Below are positions 22,591 through 34,899 of a DNA stretch of 64,000 nucleotides, one piece after another (positions within the stretch are counted from its first letter, which is position 1; the number at the start of each line of letters is the position of its first letter). Position numbers and translations under genes: made by a program. Source of the stretch: Fremontodendron californicum (taxonomy: Eukaryota > Streptophyta > Magnoliopsida > Malvales > Malvaceae); assembly GCA_030761205.1 (NCBI GenBank), contig JAULJL010000002.1:43178814-43242813 (forward strand), given 5' to 3'. The notes below the pieces were generated by a model. The model was not told the origin of the DNA. It ran no database searches and was given only the letters and a program-made list of their open reading frames with translations.

Positions 22591-23696
22591 ACACTCGAGA
22601 GTCAAGCCATAGATTAGTCTTGTGATACTTTAGGTTTGAAATATTGGTCTTTAAGTGTTTAATTTTTAAGTATCTATTTGTTTATTTATTTGTTTATTTT
22701 GATTTTTGTTATTTGTACTAACGACTTTTGTTTCATTGTACATTTATGGGTAAAGCAAGGTTTGAATGTCCCTTCGCACACACGACACATTGCATATCAT
22801 AAAGTCCTATACCCGGACTCGTCCCTTTTAAGAGGGGGTAAAGTACCTACGCCTCGAGAGGTGAAAACCTCCGCAACGGCTAGCGAAACACCTTCAGAGT
22901 GTAAAGTACCAAAGTCTTTGAGAGATGATAAATCTCCGCCATAACTCTGGAAAATACTCTCACCCGAATTGAACCCTTCCGGTTGGAGCCTGTAATGGGT
23001 GAGGAATGGGGTGCCTTACTCATCCTACATGGATGATGTTAAGGAGCAATTTGGGGACCTTTCTAGCTTGGTCAAGTACCTAAACCCAGCATATAAACAA
23101 CACTTAAGTGACCAAACTTTAAGATAGAGCCATGTCCAACCTTATATAGAGGAGAACCTAAACTTAGGACACATGAAGGGACACTTCTTACCCTATACTT
23201 TTTCATTAACATGATGCTTGTTTATCTGACACATTTGTTTTGCTTATATGCTCACCATGATAATGTATTGCTTACGCATGTTGTTGTATTTTTATCTTTC
23301 CATAAGCTTTGCTGATATGATATCTACCTTCTTGTTTTCTTTCTTTCCTTCTCTTTCTCATTGCATTCGCATCATGCATTCACCATGTACATTTTGCATA
23401 ATGCTTATGCATTCATCATGTACATTTTTCATAATGCTATGCATTCACCATGTATATTTTCGTAAAGCTCATGCACTTATCATGTACATTTTTTTCATAA
23501 TGTTCCTGTTAAACTTTGTGAATATTTTTGATGTTGTCATTAAAGTCATTCTTTTATTTATTTGCATCATACATGTGCATTTCATGAAAGCATTTGAGTT
23601 TTAAATTTTAAATTGTGGTAATAAAGGGTTCAAGGATAGCTCAAGCAATCAAAGATCTTGGGGAATTCCTACAACATTCGTTCATGGGTTAAAGCA
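22591..23696 (+). mobile_element. Leader of the complete gag unit
   Basis: Untranslated region of ~1.1 kb between primer site and gag. It has a short degenerate repeat built on CATGTACATTTTTCATAATG at ~23375-23500. Small ORFs here (for example 22678-22944) recur unchanged in unit 3 and have no recognisable domain. Confidence 0.6.
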
Positions 23697-25223
23697 ATGA
23701 CAGAGGAACAGACTTCTAGAATTCGTTCACGAGTTAAAGCAATGGCAGAGCAACAGGTTGCTAGGACGAACAAAATAGAAAAAACCCAGGGTGAGATTAG
23801 AGAGCAATTAAACTCGTTGTTGAAAATGATGAAGAGTCTAAAAGGGAAAGATAAGACAGATGAATCCGGCTCTAAGGGAAAGAATCAGAATGTGGGTGAA
23901 TCTTCGTATCCACCAGGTCTCGAATCTCAAGTTCAAATACCTCAACAAGTGCCTTCGCTACAAGCACCATTCGTAGGAGGATTTAACTATCCAGGATATA
24001 ACATTCCAGCCCCAGGGGCAAAGACAGATCATGTCCGAGTTCTAGATTTAGATGATCAAGAAAGGCTGAAAGAAGTTGAAGAGATAGACTCTCGTAAGAT
24101 GAAATTGATTGAAGAAAGACTCAGGGCTGTTGAGGGTTTGGATTTCTATGGTTCTATGGATGCTGAAGGGCTTTGTTTGGTTCCAGATGTGGTTATCCCG
24201 CCCAAGTTCAAGACTCCTGATTTCGAGAAGTTTGATGGGTCCAAGTGCCCCATATCTCATATCACCATGTTTTGCCGGAAGATGGCTGTTTATGCGAAAG
24301 ATGATAAGTTGCTCATCCATGTCTTCCAGGACAGTCTTACAGGTTCTGCTGCCAGATGGTATGTTCAGCTAGACAAAAACCGCGTCCGTACTTGGAAGGA
24401 ATTAGCAAAGACATTCATTAATCAGTACAAGCACATTGTTGACATGGCCCCAGACCGTTTAACCTTACAGAATATGGATAAGAAAGCTACTGAAAGCTTC
24501 AAAGAGTATGCTCAGAGATGGAGGGATATTGCTGCCGAAGTTCAACCACCTCTCATTGAAAAAGAAACTACAGTCTTGTTTGTTAGTACCCTTAAAGCAC
24601 CATACTATGAAAGGATGATTGGGAATGCCACCAAGAATTTTGCCGACATGGTAATCTCCGGGGAGATAATTGAGAATGCTATAAAGAGTGGGAAGCTTGA
24701 AGCTAGAGAGACATCCGATGCAAAGAATGAGGCATCTAAGAAGAAAGAAGAAGATGTTAAAGCTGTGACTTATGGAGGACAACAAACAAGAGATCTTCCC
24801 CCATACCATCCATATCCCATATACCAACCTTATTATCCCATTGTAAATAATGTTGCACCACAACCGACTTTTCGGCCAAACTTTTACTCACAACCACCTA
24901 CTTTCATGATTGGTCCATCTACACCTGCAGCTAGGCCTATTCCCCAAAGAAGACCAAGAAACAGTCATGAGAAAATTCCGATCCCAATTCCTGATCTTTT
25001 GCCTTTGTTGATAAAAAACCAGTACCTTACTCCTGTGCCTTTAAAGACAATTCCAAATCCATCAGCAAAGAATTATGATCCTAACAGCAAGTGCGATTAT
25101 CATATAGGAGCAATTGGGCATTCAACGGAAAAATGCAGGCAGTTGAAAGAAAAGGTTGAAGATCTCATTAATGGTGGTACCTTGACTTTGGAAGTTTTGG
25201 AACAATGGAGATCTGGAGTTTGA
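23697..25223 (+). CDS. Gypsy-type gag protein of the gag-only element
   Basis: A 508-aa protein from the first in-frame ATG; the frame is open back to 23640 through a TTG at 23658, but no upstream ATG exists. The N-terminus is a charged helix with a duplicated KAM(T/A)E(E/Q)Q motif. The central region (PPKFKTPDFEKFDGSKCPISH, then ARWYVQLD, W.ELAKTFINQY, FKEYAQRWRD) is the Retrotrans_gag capsid domain. A Pro/Tyr-rich linker follows. Near the C-terminus KCDYHIGAIGHSTEKC is a zinc-knuckle variant, C-X2-H-X5-H-X4-C rather than CCHC. The stop comes 25 residues later, with no protease or pol after it. It is probably a structural particle protein used with enzymes supplied by another element. The copy at 33373 is broken. 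Confidence 0.9.
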   Translation: MTEEQTSRIRSRVKAMAEQQVARTNKIEKTQGEIREQLNSLLKMMKSLKGKDKTDESGSKGKNQNVGESSYPPGLESQVQIPQQVPSLQAPFVGGFNYPGYNIPAPGAKTDHVRVLDLDDQERLKEVEEIDSRKMKLIEERLRAVEGLDFYGSMDAEGLCLVPDVVIPPKFKTPDFEKFDGSKCPISHITMFCRKMAVYAKDDKLLIHVFQDSLTGSAARWYVQLDKNRVRTWKELAKTFINQYKHIVDMAPDRLTLQNMDKKATESFKEYAQRWRDIAAEVQPPLIEKETTVLFVSTLKAPYYERMIGNATKNFADMVISGEIIENAIKSGKLEARETSDAKNEASKKKEEDVKAVTYGGQQTRDLPPYHPYPIYQPYYPIVNNVAPQPTFRPNFYSQPPTFMIGPSTPAARPIPQRRPRNSHEKIPIPIPDLLPLLIKNQYLTPVPLKTIPNPSAKNYDPNSKCDYHIGAIGHSTEKCRQLKEKVEDLINGGTLTLEVLEQWRSGV

Positions 25224-28161
25224 ATATGGGGAATGTCACCTCAAATACTTCGTCTGAATAATTTCAAATTTGTGATGTTTTCATTTTTTCCTAGGCATGG
25301 CATTTTTAACATTGATTAGGTGTTTGATAGTTTTGTTGGAAATTGTTTATGATTGCATGATTTATTTTGGAAAATGTTTTGATCTTGAATAAAATGGTGA
25401 TTATTGAGCTTGGCAATCCATTCCTTTGTCTATTTTCAAATCAGACCACATAAAAGCTTGATTTCTTTGATGCCTAAATTTGAAGTGTCGTGAACCTCAC
25501 ATTTCTTTTGACCAAGAAATGAATCCCAAAAGGTTAATGATCTTCGTCTAAACAATGAGCAATGAAATGATCATTTGATTTGCAAAATATTTTTTTTTTT
25601 AGAACCAATTCATAAGGCACTCTCTTGAAAGAATCTAGATTTTGGTAATTTGATAAATGTCAAGGCTATCTAAGAGCTTTAAACACATCACTTCTAAGTT
25701 TCTCAACCATGCCCGAACTTTTCTTTTCCTGAATAGTGTCCTTTACTCATATATTGGGGGGAAATTACCTTAAAAGCCATATTTTTTCAGTATCCTTGAA
25801 TGCTTTGATTTGAGTAACATCCATTTTCACCCAGTTATCCTTTGTCATATCTTGGGGTAGGATTACCAAAGAGCCGAATACCTGTTGTTTTTGCACGCCA
25901 TTACCGACTTGTGCAAACTTTGTTTTTCTTTATGATCGAATGAAATTGCATGGACACTCAGAGAAAACCGGAATAAGGAGAATTGTTGGGTTGGGCCTTT
26001 ATTTGGATAGGCACGTTGAGAGGATGCATGAGTTGCAAAAAAAAAAAAAAGGAAAAAAATAGTGATATCATGCATATGAGATATTCAAATGATTTTAATG
26101 GCAATTCTTATTATCTACTCCACCTGTGGTTTGCTCTTCAATGGAAATATTCATACTGGAAATGAGAAATGGCCATCTTTCGTATTCCTTTCACAAAATG
26201 AGAAATTATCCTTTGCTACCCCCTTTGAGCCTATTGGATTCTTGTTTTTTGAATGAACCTTGACCAAGGATCACCCTCCACATCGGGGGGCAAGTGTGAA
26301 GAATTATCTTTTTATGGAAGGTCATACGTTTGGATCATATTTCTACACCATGAATGCTTTATGTCAGGGGGGCAAATATTGAAATGGATTGAGTTTCAAA
26401 TTTTCAAACTCACTTTATGATAGGAAAGACTGTAAAAAAAAAAAAAAGCAAAAAAAAAACAGAAAAAAAAGAGAGAAAAAAAAAGGAAAAAAAGAAAGAA
26501 AAAGAAAAATGAAAAAAAAGGAAGAGAAAAAAACAAAAAAAAAAGGGTTCGCAAGATGAAATCCTCATGAAGAGAAATGATCCATGGTTTGATGAGAAGT
26601 AGAAATGGTGAAATCCTCAAGAGAAATTATCCATGGTTTGATTACCTTCGAAGAAAGATATGAGACATTTTGAGATGAAGAAATGATCCTTGGTTTAATA
26701 ACCTTTAAACACATTTTTGGGCCTGATTATCTTTTTTTTATAACCCCAAACCTTGACCTACATTACAAGCTTGAAAAGTCCATTTTGATCAAGTATGAAT
26801 GTTTAAGTTGAAGAGTTTTTCCTCAGATTTTATCTCATCCTTTTGAATTGTCATTGAAGAAATTTGGATTCTCAAATGCATGGTAGAGCAAAAAAAAAAA
26901 AAAAGAATGAAGCTCTAGGGTGAAAACCCAAAAACGGGCAGTCTAGAGCAAGCAAAAAAAAATTGAAAGCAACTCTGCGTAACTATGCCAAGGCCTAACA
27001 AGAAGTACAAAAGAAATGGTATTTTGAACCCATCAAGAAACACCGAACACTTTTTGAGAAACTTAATTAGGTCAACATCATTTGGATGACTTTACCCGAA
27101 ATTGGAAATCTTTTTCCTTTCTTGTCCAAATTTTGAACCCATCGTAGATAGTCTTGACATTTGTTGAATTGTTATTTATCCATAAACTTAGAAAGAGTGC
27201 CAAAATGGATTGTGTCTTCAAAATAAAACTTTTTGTGAAAACTTGATTGTTGAAGGAAATTCATTGTGAGTTTAGATGAAGAAACATTGATGTGAAGAAA
27301 CTTCCCTTTGATAACCAAAACCTTGACAAATTGAAATAGTCAATGAGCCAAATTGTGATTCGCCTTGTCCATTCTTGCAATAATTACCAATTTTTTTAAG
27401 ATCTAAAGTTTCATTTTTGTTTAGTAAATGGGGATTTTTGAACATGAAAAATAGTGATGTTTCTGGGGGCAATTTTGATTTACCATTGGGGCATGATTTG
27501 AAAATGAGAAAAGTTTTTTTTGGACAAATTCTTTCTTTTCAAAGAATTTTCAAAAAATGCAACATGAGAACATTCAGGTTTAAAGGATGCATATTTGAGT
27601 TCTGAACCAGTTTAATAAGAGTGACATTTCTGGGGCAAAGAATGAGAAGGCTTTTTACCATGATGAGAAAATGGTTTTGAGAAATGGAATCTATTGAGTT
27701 GGTAAATGGCAGGGTAGGCTCTTTTGCAGCATCGGCATTGAAGACTTTGCGCTTGGAATTTGAATATGCTTAAAGATGAGATTCTGGGATGAAATGAGAA
27801 TGAAATGAGAACAATAAAAGTTTGGAAATGTATCTGTTTAAAGCCTTGTGATCAACTGATGGAATTAGTGGAGGTCAGCCTGGTTCTAAGTCAGCGTTTG
27901 GAAGATTAAAAGATGATGACACGATGAGTTTGAGTATCCTTTTGTCATAGTTAAAGATTCATGATATTAGTTTGCATTCCATCACATGACATTTACTTTA
28001 TATAATTACATTTCATGGCATTCATGTCATTCATCGCATGGATTTAACATATAAGAAAGATTTTAGCTTTTGAAATTTGAAATTATTATTATTTTTTTTT
28101 TTTAGGATGGTTCTTTTCAAGGTAAGAGTTTTGAGCATTCAGTTGAGGAAAGCATAAAAGG

Positions 28162-28695
28162 GGTATCTTTTTTAAATCCTCCGGGTATCTTTTCAAATCC
28201 TCCGGGTATCTTTTCAAAACCTCCGGGTATCTTTTCAAATCCTCCGGGTATCTTTTTCAAATCCTCCGGGTTTCTTTTCAAAATCTCCGAGTATCTTTTC
28301 AAATCCTCCGGGTATCTTTTTTAAATCCTCCGGGTATCTTTTCAAATCCTCCGGGTATCTTTTCAAAACCTCCGGGTATCTTTTCAAAACCTCCGGGAAT
28401 CTTTTCAAATCCTCCGGGTATCTTTTCAAATCCTCCGTGTATCTTTTCAAAATCTCCGGGTATCTTTTCAAATCCTCCGGGTATCTTTTTTAAATCCTCC
28501 GGGTATCTTTTCAAATCCTTCGGGTATCTTTTCAAATCCTCCGGGTATCTTTTCAAATCCTCCGGGTATCTTTTCAAATCCTCCGGGTATCTTTTCAAAT
28601 CCTCTGGGTATCTTTTCAAATCCTCCGAGTATCTTTTCAAAACCACCGTTTAATTTTTCAAAGCCTTTAGGCATCTTTTCCAAACCTCTGAGAAC
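28162..28695 (+). repeat. 21-bp minisatellite, copy in unit 2
   Basis: About 25 copies, the same unit as at 18508-19020 with one more copy and a few substitutions, so the array changes length between otherwise near-identical units. Confidence 0.9.
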
Positions 28696-29448
28696 CATTT
28701 TGTTACCACGATTGGAGAGATATGATGATTTTCATGCATTGCATTACACTCAACATTCATGACATTCATGGCATGTATTTAACATGTAAGAAAGATTTTA
28801 AGTTAGACTTTTGAATTTTGAAATCAAATTTTTTTTTTAAGGAAAATTCTTGGACCTCAGTTGAGATGAAAATTTTGGTCTTTTAGATTTTGCACCTTGG
28901 TTGAAGAGATGAGTTTAGACTTTGGTAGTAATTAATATTTTTAAGATGAGATTTTATCAAAGACGAGAATGATTTAGTGTGAATCCTTAGCTAAGTGAGA
29001 ATCCTTTAGCTTAGTGAGAATCTTTATTTTGAGTGAGAATCCTTTAACTTAGTGGGAATCTTTATTTTGGATGCGAATCCTTTGGATTGAGAAGAGAAAT
29101 CGTTAGGTTGAAAACTGAAAGAGACAATAAGATTCGTTCTATCAGTTTGAAGCCAAGTGCAAATAGAGATGAATGATGAGCTTGAGAACCTTTTATCAAG
29201 AAATTCAGGGAGTTGATTTATAGAGCATTCATGACACCCATTTGCACGATATGCATCGACATTCATGGCATTCATGTATTGCATTGCATTTATTTGCACA
29301 CAAGAAAGTTTATTTCAGGTACTCAGTATGATTTGGACATGGGTTTGGGATGCTAATTTGTGAGGTTAGCGATTTTGTTTTCGGGACTCAAGGTAAGATT
29401 TTTGAAGTCTACATTCACATTTGAGAATTTTTCAAATTTATTTAGTTT

Positions 29449-29971
29449 TTTATTTAAAGTTGAAGCCTCGATAGAGGAGTTTTTATTTAAAGTTGAAGCC
29501 TCGGTGGAGGAGTTTTTATTTAAAGTTGAAGCCTCGGTGGAGGAGTATTTTCATTTAAAGTTGAAGCCTCGGTAGAGGAGTTTTTATTTAAAGTTGAAGC
29601 CTCGGTGGAGGAGTATTTTCTTTTAAAGTTGAAGCCTCGGTGGAGGAGTTTTTATTTAAAGTTGAAGCCTCGGTGGAGGAGTATTTTCTTTTAAAGTTGA
29701 AGCCTCGGTGGAGGAGTTTTTTTTTAAAGTTGAAGCCTCGGTGGAGGAGTTTTTATTTAAAGTTGAAGCCTCGATGGAGGAGTATTTTCTTTTAAAGTTG
29801 AAGCCTCGGTGGAGGAGTATTTTCATTTAAAGTTGAAGCCTCGGTGGAGGAGTTTTATTTAAAGTTGAAGCCTCGGTGGAGGAGTATTTTCATTTAAAGT
29901 TGATGCCTCGGTGGAGGAGTATGTTTTTACGAAGAGTTTATTTAAAGTTTACGCCTCGCTTAGAGGAGCTT
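29449..29971 (+). repeat. 33/36-bp minisatellite, copy in unit 2
   Basis: Same array and spacing pattern as 19776-20297, almost base for base. Confidence 0.9.
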
Positions 29972-30069
29972 TTCTACGATAGGATTTTCTTTAAGTACAT
30001 GAGACTTAGTAGGGTGTCTACGTCTTTGCACATCCCCTGTTTCTCAGGGAATGCACAAAGAGGGGCAAC

Positions 30070-32246
30070 TGTAGACACCCGTTTTTGTCCGGGTAGTTTT
30101 AATTTTAACTTTTAATTTTGATTTTTACTTGTATTTTCGGAATTAATAAAAAATGAACAAAAAACAAAAAAAAAATGGAAAAAAAAAGAAAAAAGGAATT
30201 AAATTTTGTTTAAACCTAAATTCTATAGGATTAAGATTGAATTTTCAGATTTTTTGAGATAATATTAAAAGAGTTTTGTTTGGATTAAAATAACACTTTG
30301 ATTAGGATAAGAATTCCAAATTAAATTATACTAGGATTCTGGGTGATCTTCTCCTATATAAAGAGATCTAGTTTTCAGCATTGAGGGGGAGAATTTCAGA
30401 GGACGGAATAACAAGAAGAGAAGTCAGTAACTCATACTTCAAAGAGCATAAATCGAAAGCCGCGCCTTCAGCAAAACTTTCGCGCTTCAACATTCTCGAT
30501 TAAAGAACCCCAGCAAAGGCACATCAAAGAGAAATTTCAAACTCCAAACTGAGAAGCAACCAAGCCGCTGTCTGTTCTTAGCCAATCTTGCACGTGCCGC
30601 CTTAGGTCTTGGCTTCGTTACCACAGTCCTCGACGTGTCCATATACACGATACACAGTGGCCAAAAGAGTTGTGATTCTTTCTTTACGGTTTAGGAGGTG
30701 CTTTTGATAAAACAAACAGAAGAACAAACTCACTTTTTGATCCCATGGCTCCAAAAGATTTTAATCCACAGTGAGCTGAACAAGCCTCTTGAAATCTATT
30801 AATGCTTTGGTCATGAATATGATGAAAAGGTGCTTCCCCCATTCGGCAACGAGATGTTGAAAGCTTGAGTTTGTACGGCTCAATCATTGTATGGTATTTT
30901 TATTTACTTATTTGATTATTTATCATTAGTTTTAGTTTTACTTATTTACTTATTATTTCTTTCTATTATTGTATTATTTTTTTGTTTATTTATATTTTTT
31001 ATATATCATTTTAGTATTTGATATCTTATTTGATATTTTGTTTTTGATATTATTATTTTTTCTTATTGCATGTTAATTTATTCTTATCTATTATTAACTC
31101 ATTGAATTTTGGACTAATGTTAGTTAATTTGATTGTTGCAGGGATATTCTTTAGGACTAATTTGATTTACTTGATTTCATTTTTTTTTGTAAATTATTGT
31201 ATATATATTGATTATCTATCTATGATTATTTGTCTATTGATAATCGTAATTGAGTTAGTTAGAATTTTCATTTTTGCTAATTAAGTTTTTTTTTATTGAG
31301 AATTAATTAAATTAAATAATAAATTGAGATTTTTCCAATGATGAAATTCAAAGAAATTACGAATGGTTAATTTCTGAGAAATTTCTAGGTGAGAAATTTC
31401 TCTTAAAAATTCTCCAGAATGAATGGAAGGATATTTTAAGAGATTAATTTCAATACCAACAAAAATCAAAAATTTATTTTTTTTTAAGAATAATTAATTT
31501 TCAACATTTTTCTAAATTGATTTTCCATAATAAATGCTTAATTTTAAATTGATGAATAAATTAAGATTTTTTCCGATGATGAAATTCAAGAAAGTTGCGA
31601 ATGGATGACTTTTAAGAAATTTCTAGGTGAGAAAAATTCTTTTAAAAATTCTCCAGAATGAATGGAAGAATATTTTAAGAGATGATTTTCGATATTAAAA
31701 ATCAGAATTTATTTTTCAAAACAAACATTAATAAAATGTGGTTAATTTTGGAAGATTAATTTAAGAGAAATAATTTGATTAAATAATTCTGACTTTTCCG
31801 ACGACGGAGCCTCTTCAATAGAACGAATGGTTTCTTTTGAATACTCTCGAGGTGAGGAAACATTTTTTAGTAATTTTTCCAGAATGAATGGAAGGAAGAC
31901 CTAAAAAATAATCTCCGAGATTTTTAACTTTAATAATTAAAATGAAAATATGATAGAGAAGACCAGTTAATTAAGACTTTTTAAGTATCACAAGACTAAT
32001 TAGGTACTATCTCTTAGATAGGCGTTGTGAGGGTGCTAATCCTTCCTCACACGTAACCGTACTCCCGAACCTAGTTCTGATAAGTAGACCAGAACCTATT
32101 CTTTTTAAGGTGCCTTAGTCAAGCTAGGATTACTTTAAATAGGATAGATTCATAAAGGTGACTAATCACACCTAGATTAGATGATTAGTGGCGACTCCAT
32201 TGATTTGCGTCTAGCATGCTGAATTCGTATTTGGCACGTTATGACA
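30070..32246 (+). mobile_element. LTR-C (2177 bp)
   Basis: Full LTR shared by units 2 and 3, TATA box at 30355-30362, ends as in LTR-B. It is followed by a primer site at 32248. Confidence 0.92.
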
Positions 32247-33372
32247 GTTTGGCGACTCCACTGGGGACACTCGAGAGTCAAGCCATAGATTAGTCTTGTG
32301 ATACTTTAGGTTTGAAATATTGGTCTTTAAGTGTTTAATTTTTAAGTATCTATTTGTTTATTTATTTGTTTATTTTGATTTTTGTTATTTGTACTAACGA
32401 CTTTTGTTTCATTGTACATTTATGGGTAAAGCAAGGTTTGAATGTCCCTTCGCACACACGACACATTGCATATCATAAAGTCCTATACCCGGACTCGTCC
32501 CTTTTAAGAGGGGGTAAAGTACCTACGCCTCGAGAGGTGAAAACCTCCGCAACGGCTAGCGAAACACCTTCAGAGTGTAAAGTACCAAAGTCTTTGAGAG
32601 ATGATAAATCTCCGCCATAACTCTGGAAAATACTCTCACCCGAATTGAACCCTTCCGGTTGGAGCCTGTAATGGGTGAGGAATGGGGTGCCTTACTCATC
32701 CTACATGGATGATGTTAAGGAGCAATTTGGGGACCTTTCTAGCTTGGTCAAGTACCTAAACCCAGCATATAAACAACACTTAAGTGACCAAACTTTAAGA
32801 TAGAGCCATGTCCAATCTTATATAGAGGAGAACCTAAACTTAGGACACATGAAGGGACACTTCTTACTCTATACTTTTTCATTAACATGATGCTTGTTTA
32901 TCTGACACATTTGTTTTGCTTATATGCTCACCATGATAATGTATTGCTTACGCATGTTGTTGTATTTTTATCTTTCCATAAGCTTTGCTGATATGATATC
33001 TACCTTCTTGTTTTCTTTCTTTCCTTCTCTTTCTCATTGCATTCGCATCATGCATTCACCATGTACATTTTGCATAATGCTTATGCATTCATCATGTACA
33101 TTTTTCATAATGCTATGCATTCACCATGTATATTTTCGTAAAGCTCATGCACTTATCATGTACATTTTTTTCATAATGTTCCTGTTAAACTTTGTGAATA
33201 TTTTTGATGTTGTCATTAAAGTCATTCTTTTATTTATTTGCATCATACATGTGCATTTCATGAAAGCATTTGAGTTTTAAATTTTAAATTGTGGTAATAA
33301 AGGGTTCAAGGATAGCTCAAGCAATCAAAGATCTTGGGGAATTCCTACAACATTCGTTCATGGGTTAAAGCA
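32247..33372 (+). mobile_element. Leader of unit 3
   Basis: Near-identical to 22571-23696: primer site, untranslated leader and CATGTACATTT repeats. There is no gene before gag. Confidence 0.6.
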
Positions 33373-34899
33373 ATGACAGAGGAACAGACTTCTAGAATTC
33401 GTTCACGAGTTAAAGCAATGGCAGAGCAACAGGTTGCTAGGACGAACAAAATAGAAAAAACCCAGGGTGAGATTAGAGAGCAATTAAACTCGTTGTTGAA
33501 AATGATGAAGAGTCTAAAAGGGAAAGATAAGACAGATGAATCCGGCTCTAAGGGAAAGAATCAGAATGTGGGTGAATCTTCGTATCCACCAGGTCTCGAA
33601 TCTCAAGTTCAAATACCTCAACAAGTGCCTTAACTACAAGCACCATTCGTAGGAGGATTTAACTATCCAGGATATAACATTCCAGCCCTAGGGGCAAAGA
33701 CAGATCATGTCCGAGTTCTAGATTTAGATGATCAAGAAAGGCTGAAAGAAGTTGAAGAGATAGACTATCGTAAGATGAAATTGATTGAAGAAAGACTCAG
33801 GGCTGTTGAGGGTTTGGATTTCTATGGTTCTATGGATGCTGAAGGGCTTTGTTTGGTTCCAGATGTGGTTATCCCGCCCAAGTTCAAGAATCCTGATTTC
33901 GAGAAGTTTGATGGGTCCAAGTGCCCCATATCTCATATCACCATGTTTTGCCGGAAGATGGCTGTTTATGCGAAAGATGATAAGTTGCTCATCCATGTCT
34001 TCCAGGACAGTCTTACAGGTTCTGCTGCCAGATGGTATGTTCAGCTAGACAAAAACCGCGTCCGTACTTGGAAGGAATTAGCAAAGACATTCATTAATCA
34101 GTACAAGCACATTGTTGACATGGCCCCAGACTGTTTAACCTTACAGAATATGGATAAGAAAGCTACTGAAAGCTTCAAAGAGTATGCTCAGAGATGGAGG
34201 GATATTGCTGCCGAAGTTCAACCACCTCTCATTGAAAAAGAAACTACAGTCTTGTTTGTTAGTACCCTTAAAGCACCATACTATGAAAGGATGATTGGGA
34301 ATGCCACCAAGAATTTTGCCGACATGGTAATCTCCGGGGAGATAATTGAGAATGCTATAAAGAGTGGGAAGCTTGAAGCTAGAGAGACATCCGATGCAAA
34401 GAATGAGGCATCTAAGAAGAAAGAAGAAGATGTTAAAGCTGTAACTTATGGAGGACAACAAACAAGAGATCTTCCCCCATACCATCCATATCCCATATAC
34501 CAACCTTATTATCCCATTGTAAATAATGTTGCACCACAACCGACTTTTCGGCCAAACTTTTACTCACAACCACCTACTTTCATGATTGGTCCATCTACAC
34601 CTGCAGCTAGGCCTATTCCCCAAAGAAGACCAAGAAACAGTCATGAGAAAATTCCGATCCCAATTCCTGATCTTTTGCCTTTGTTGATAAAAAACCAGTA
34701 CCTTACTCCTGTGCCTTTAAAGACAATTCCAAATCCATCAGCAAAGAATTATGATCCTAACAGCAAGTGCGATTATCATATAGGAGCAATTGGGCATTCA
34801 ACGGAAAAATGCAGGCAGTTGAAAGAAAAGGTTGAAGATCTCATTAATGGTGGTACCTTGACTTTGGAAGTTTTGGAACAATGGAGATCTGGAGTTTGA
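33373..34899 (+). pseudogene. gag of unit 3, broken by a stop codon
   Basis: A copy of the gag at 23697-25223. A serine codon after ...QIPQQVP has become a TAA stop at 33631-33633 (two base changes), cutting the protein before the capsid domain. The rest stays open to 34899, and from the ATG at 33775 a 374-aa remainder holds the capsid domain and knuckle. A handful of other substitutions (T to N in the PPKFK region, R to C before LTLQ) separate it from the intact copy. Confidence 0.9.

Larger units (their letters stand above)
25224..30069 (+). mobile_element. Non-coding 3' internal region of the complete unit
   Basis: 4.8 kb where pol should be, without any reverse-transcriptase or integrase motif in six frames. 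It carries A-rich stretches at 26037-26056 and 26432-26545, the 21-bp array, the 33/36-bp array, and a polypurine tract at the end. Confidence 0.8.

Noticed and set aside
22678..23604. ORFs in the gag leader (88 and 118 aa)
   Set aside because: Copied unchanged in unit 3, low complexity, no known domain; leader sequence.
23658..23696. gag start at TTG 23658 giving 521 aa
   Set aside because: No ATG there; the first in-frame ATG is 23697. Kept as a note only.
24048..24863. Minus-strand ORFs across gag
   Set aside because: Antisense shadows of the gag coding sequence, repeated in unit 3.
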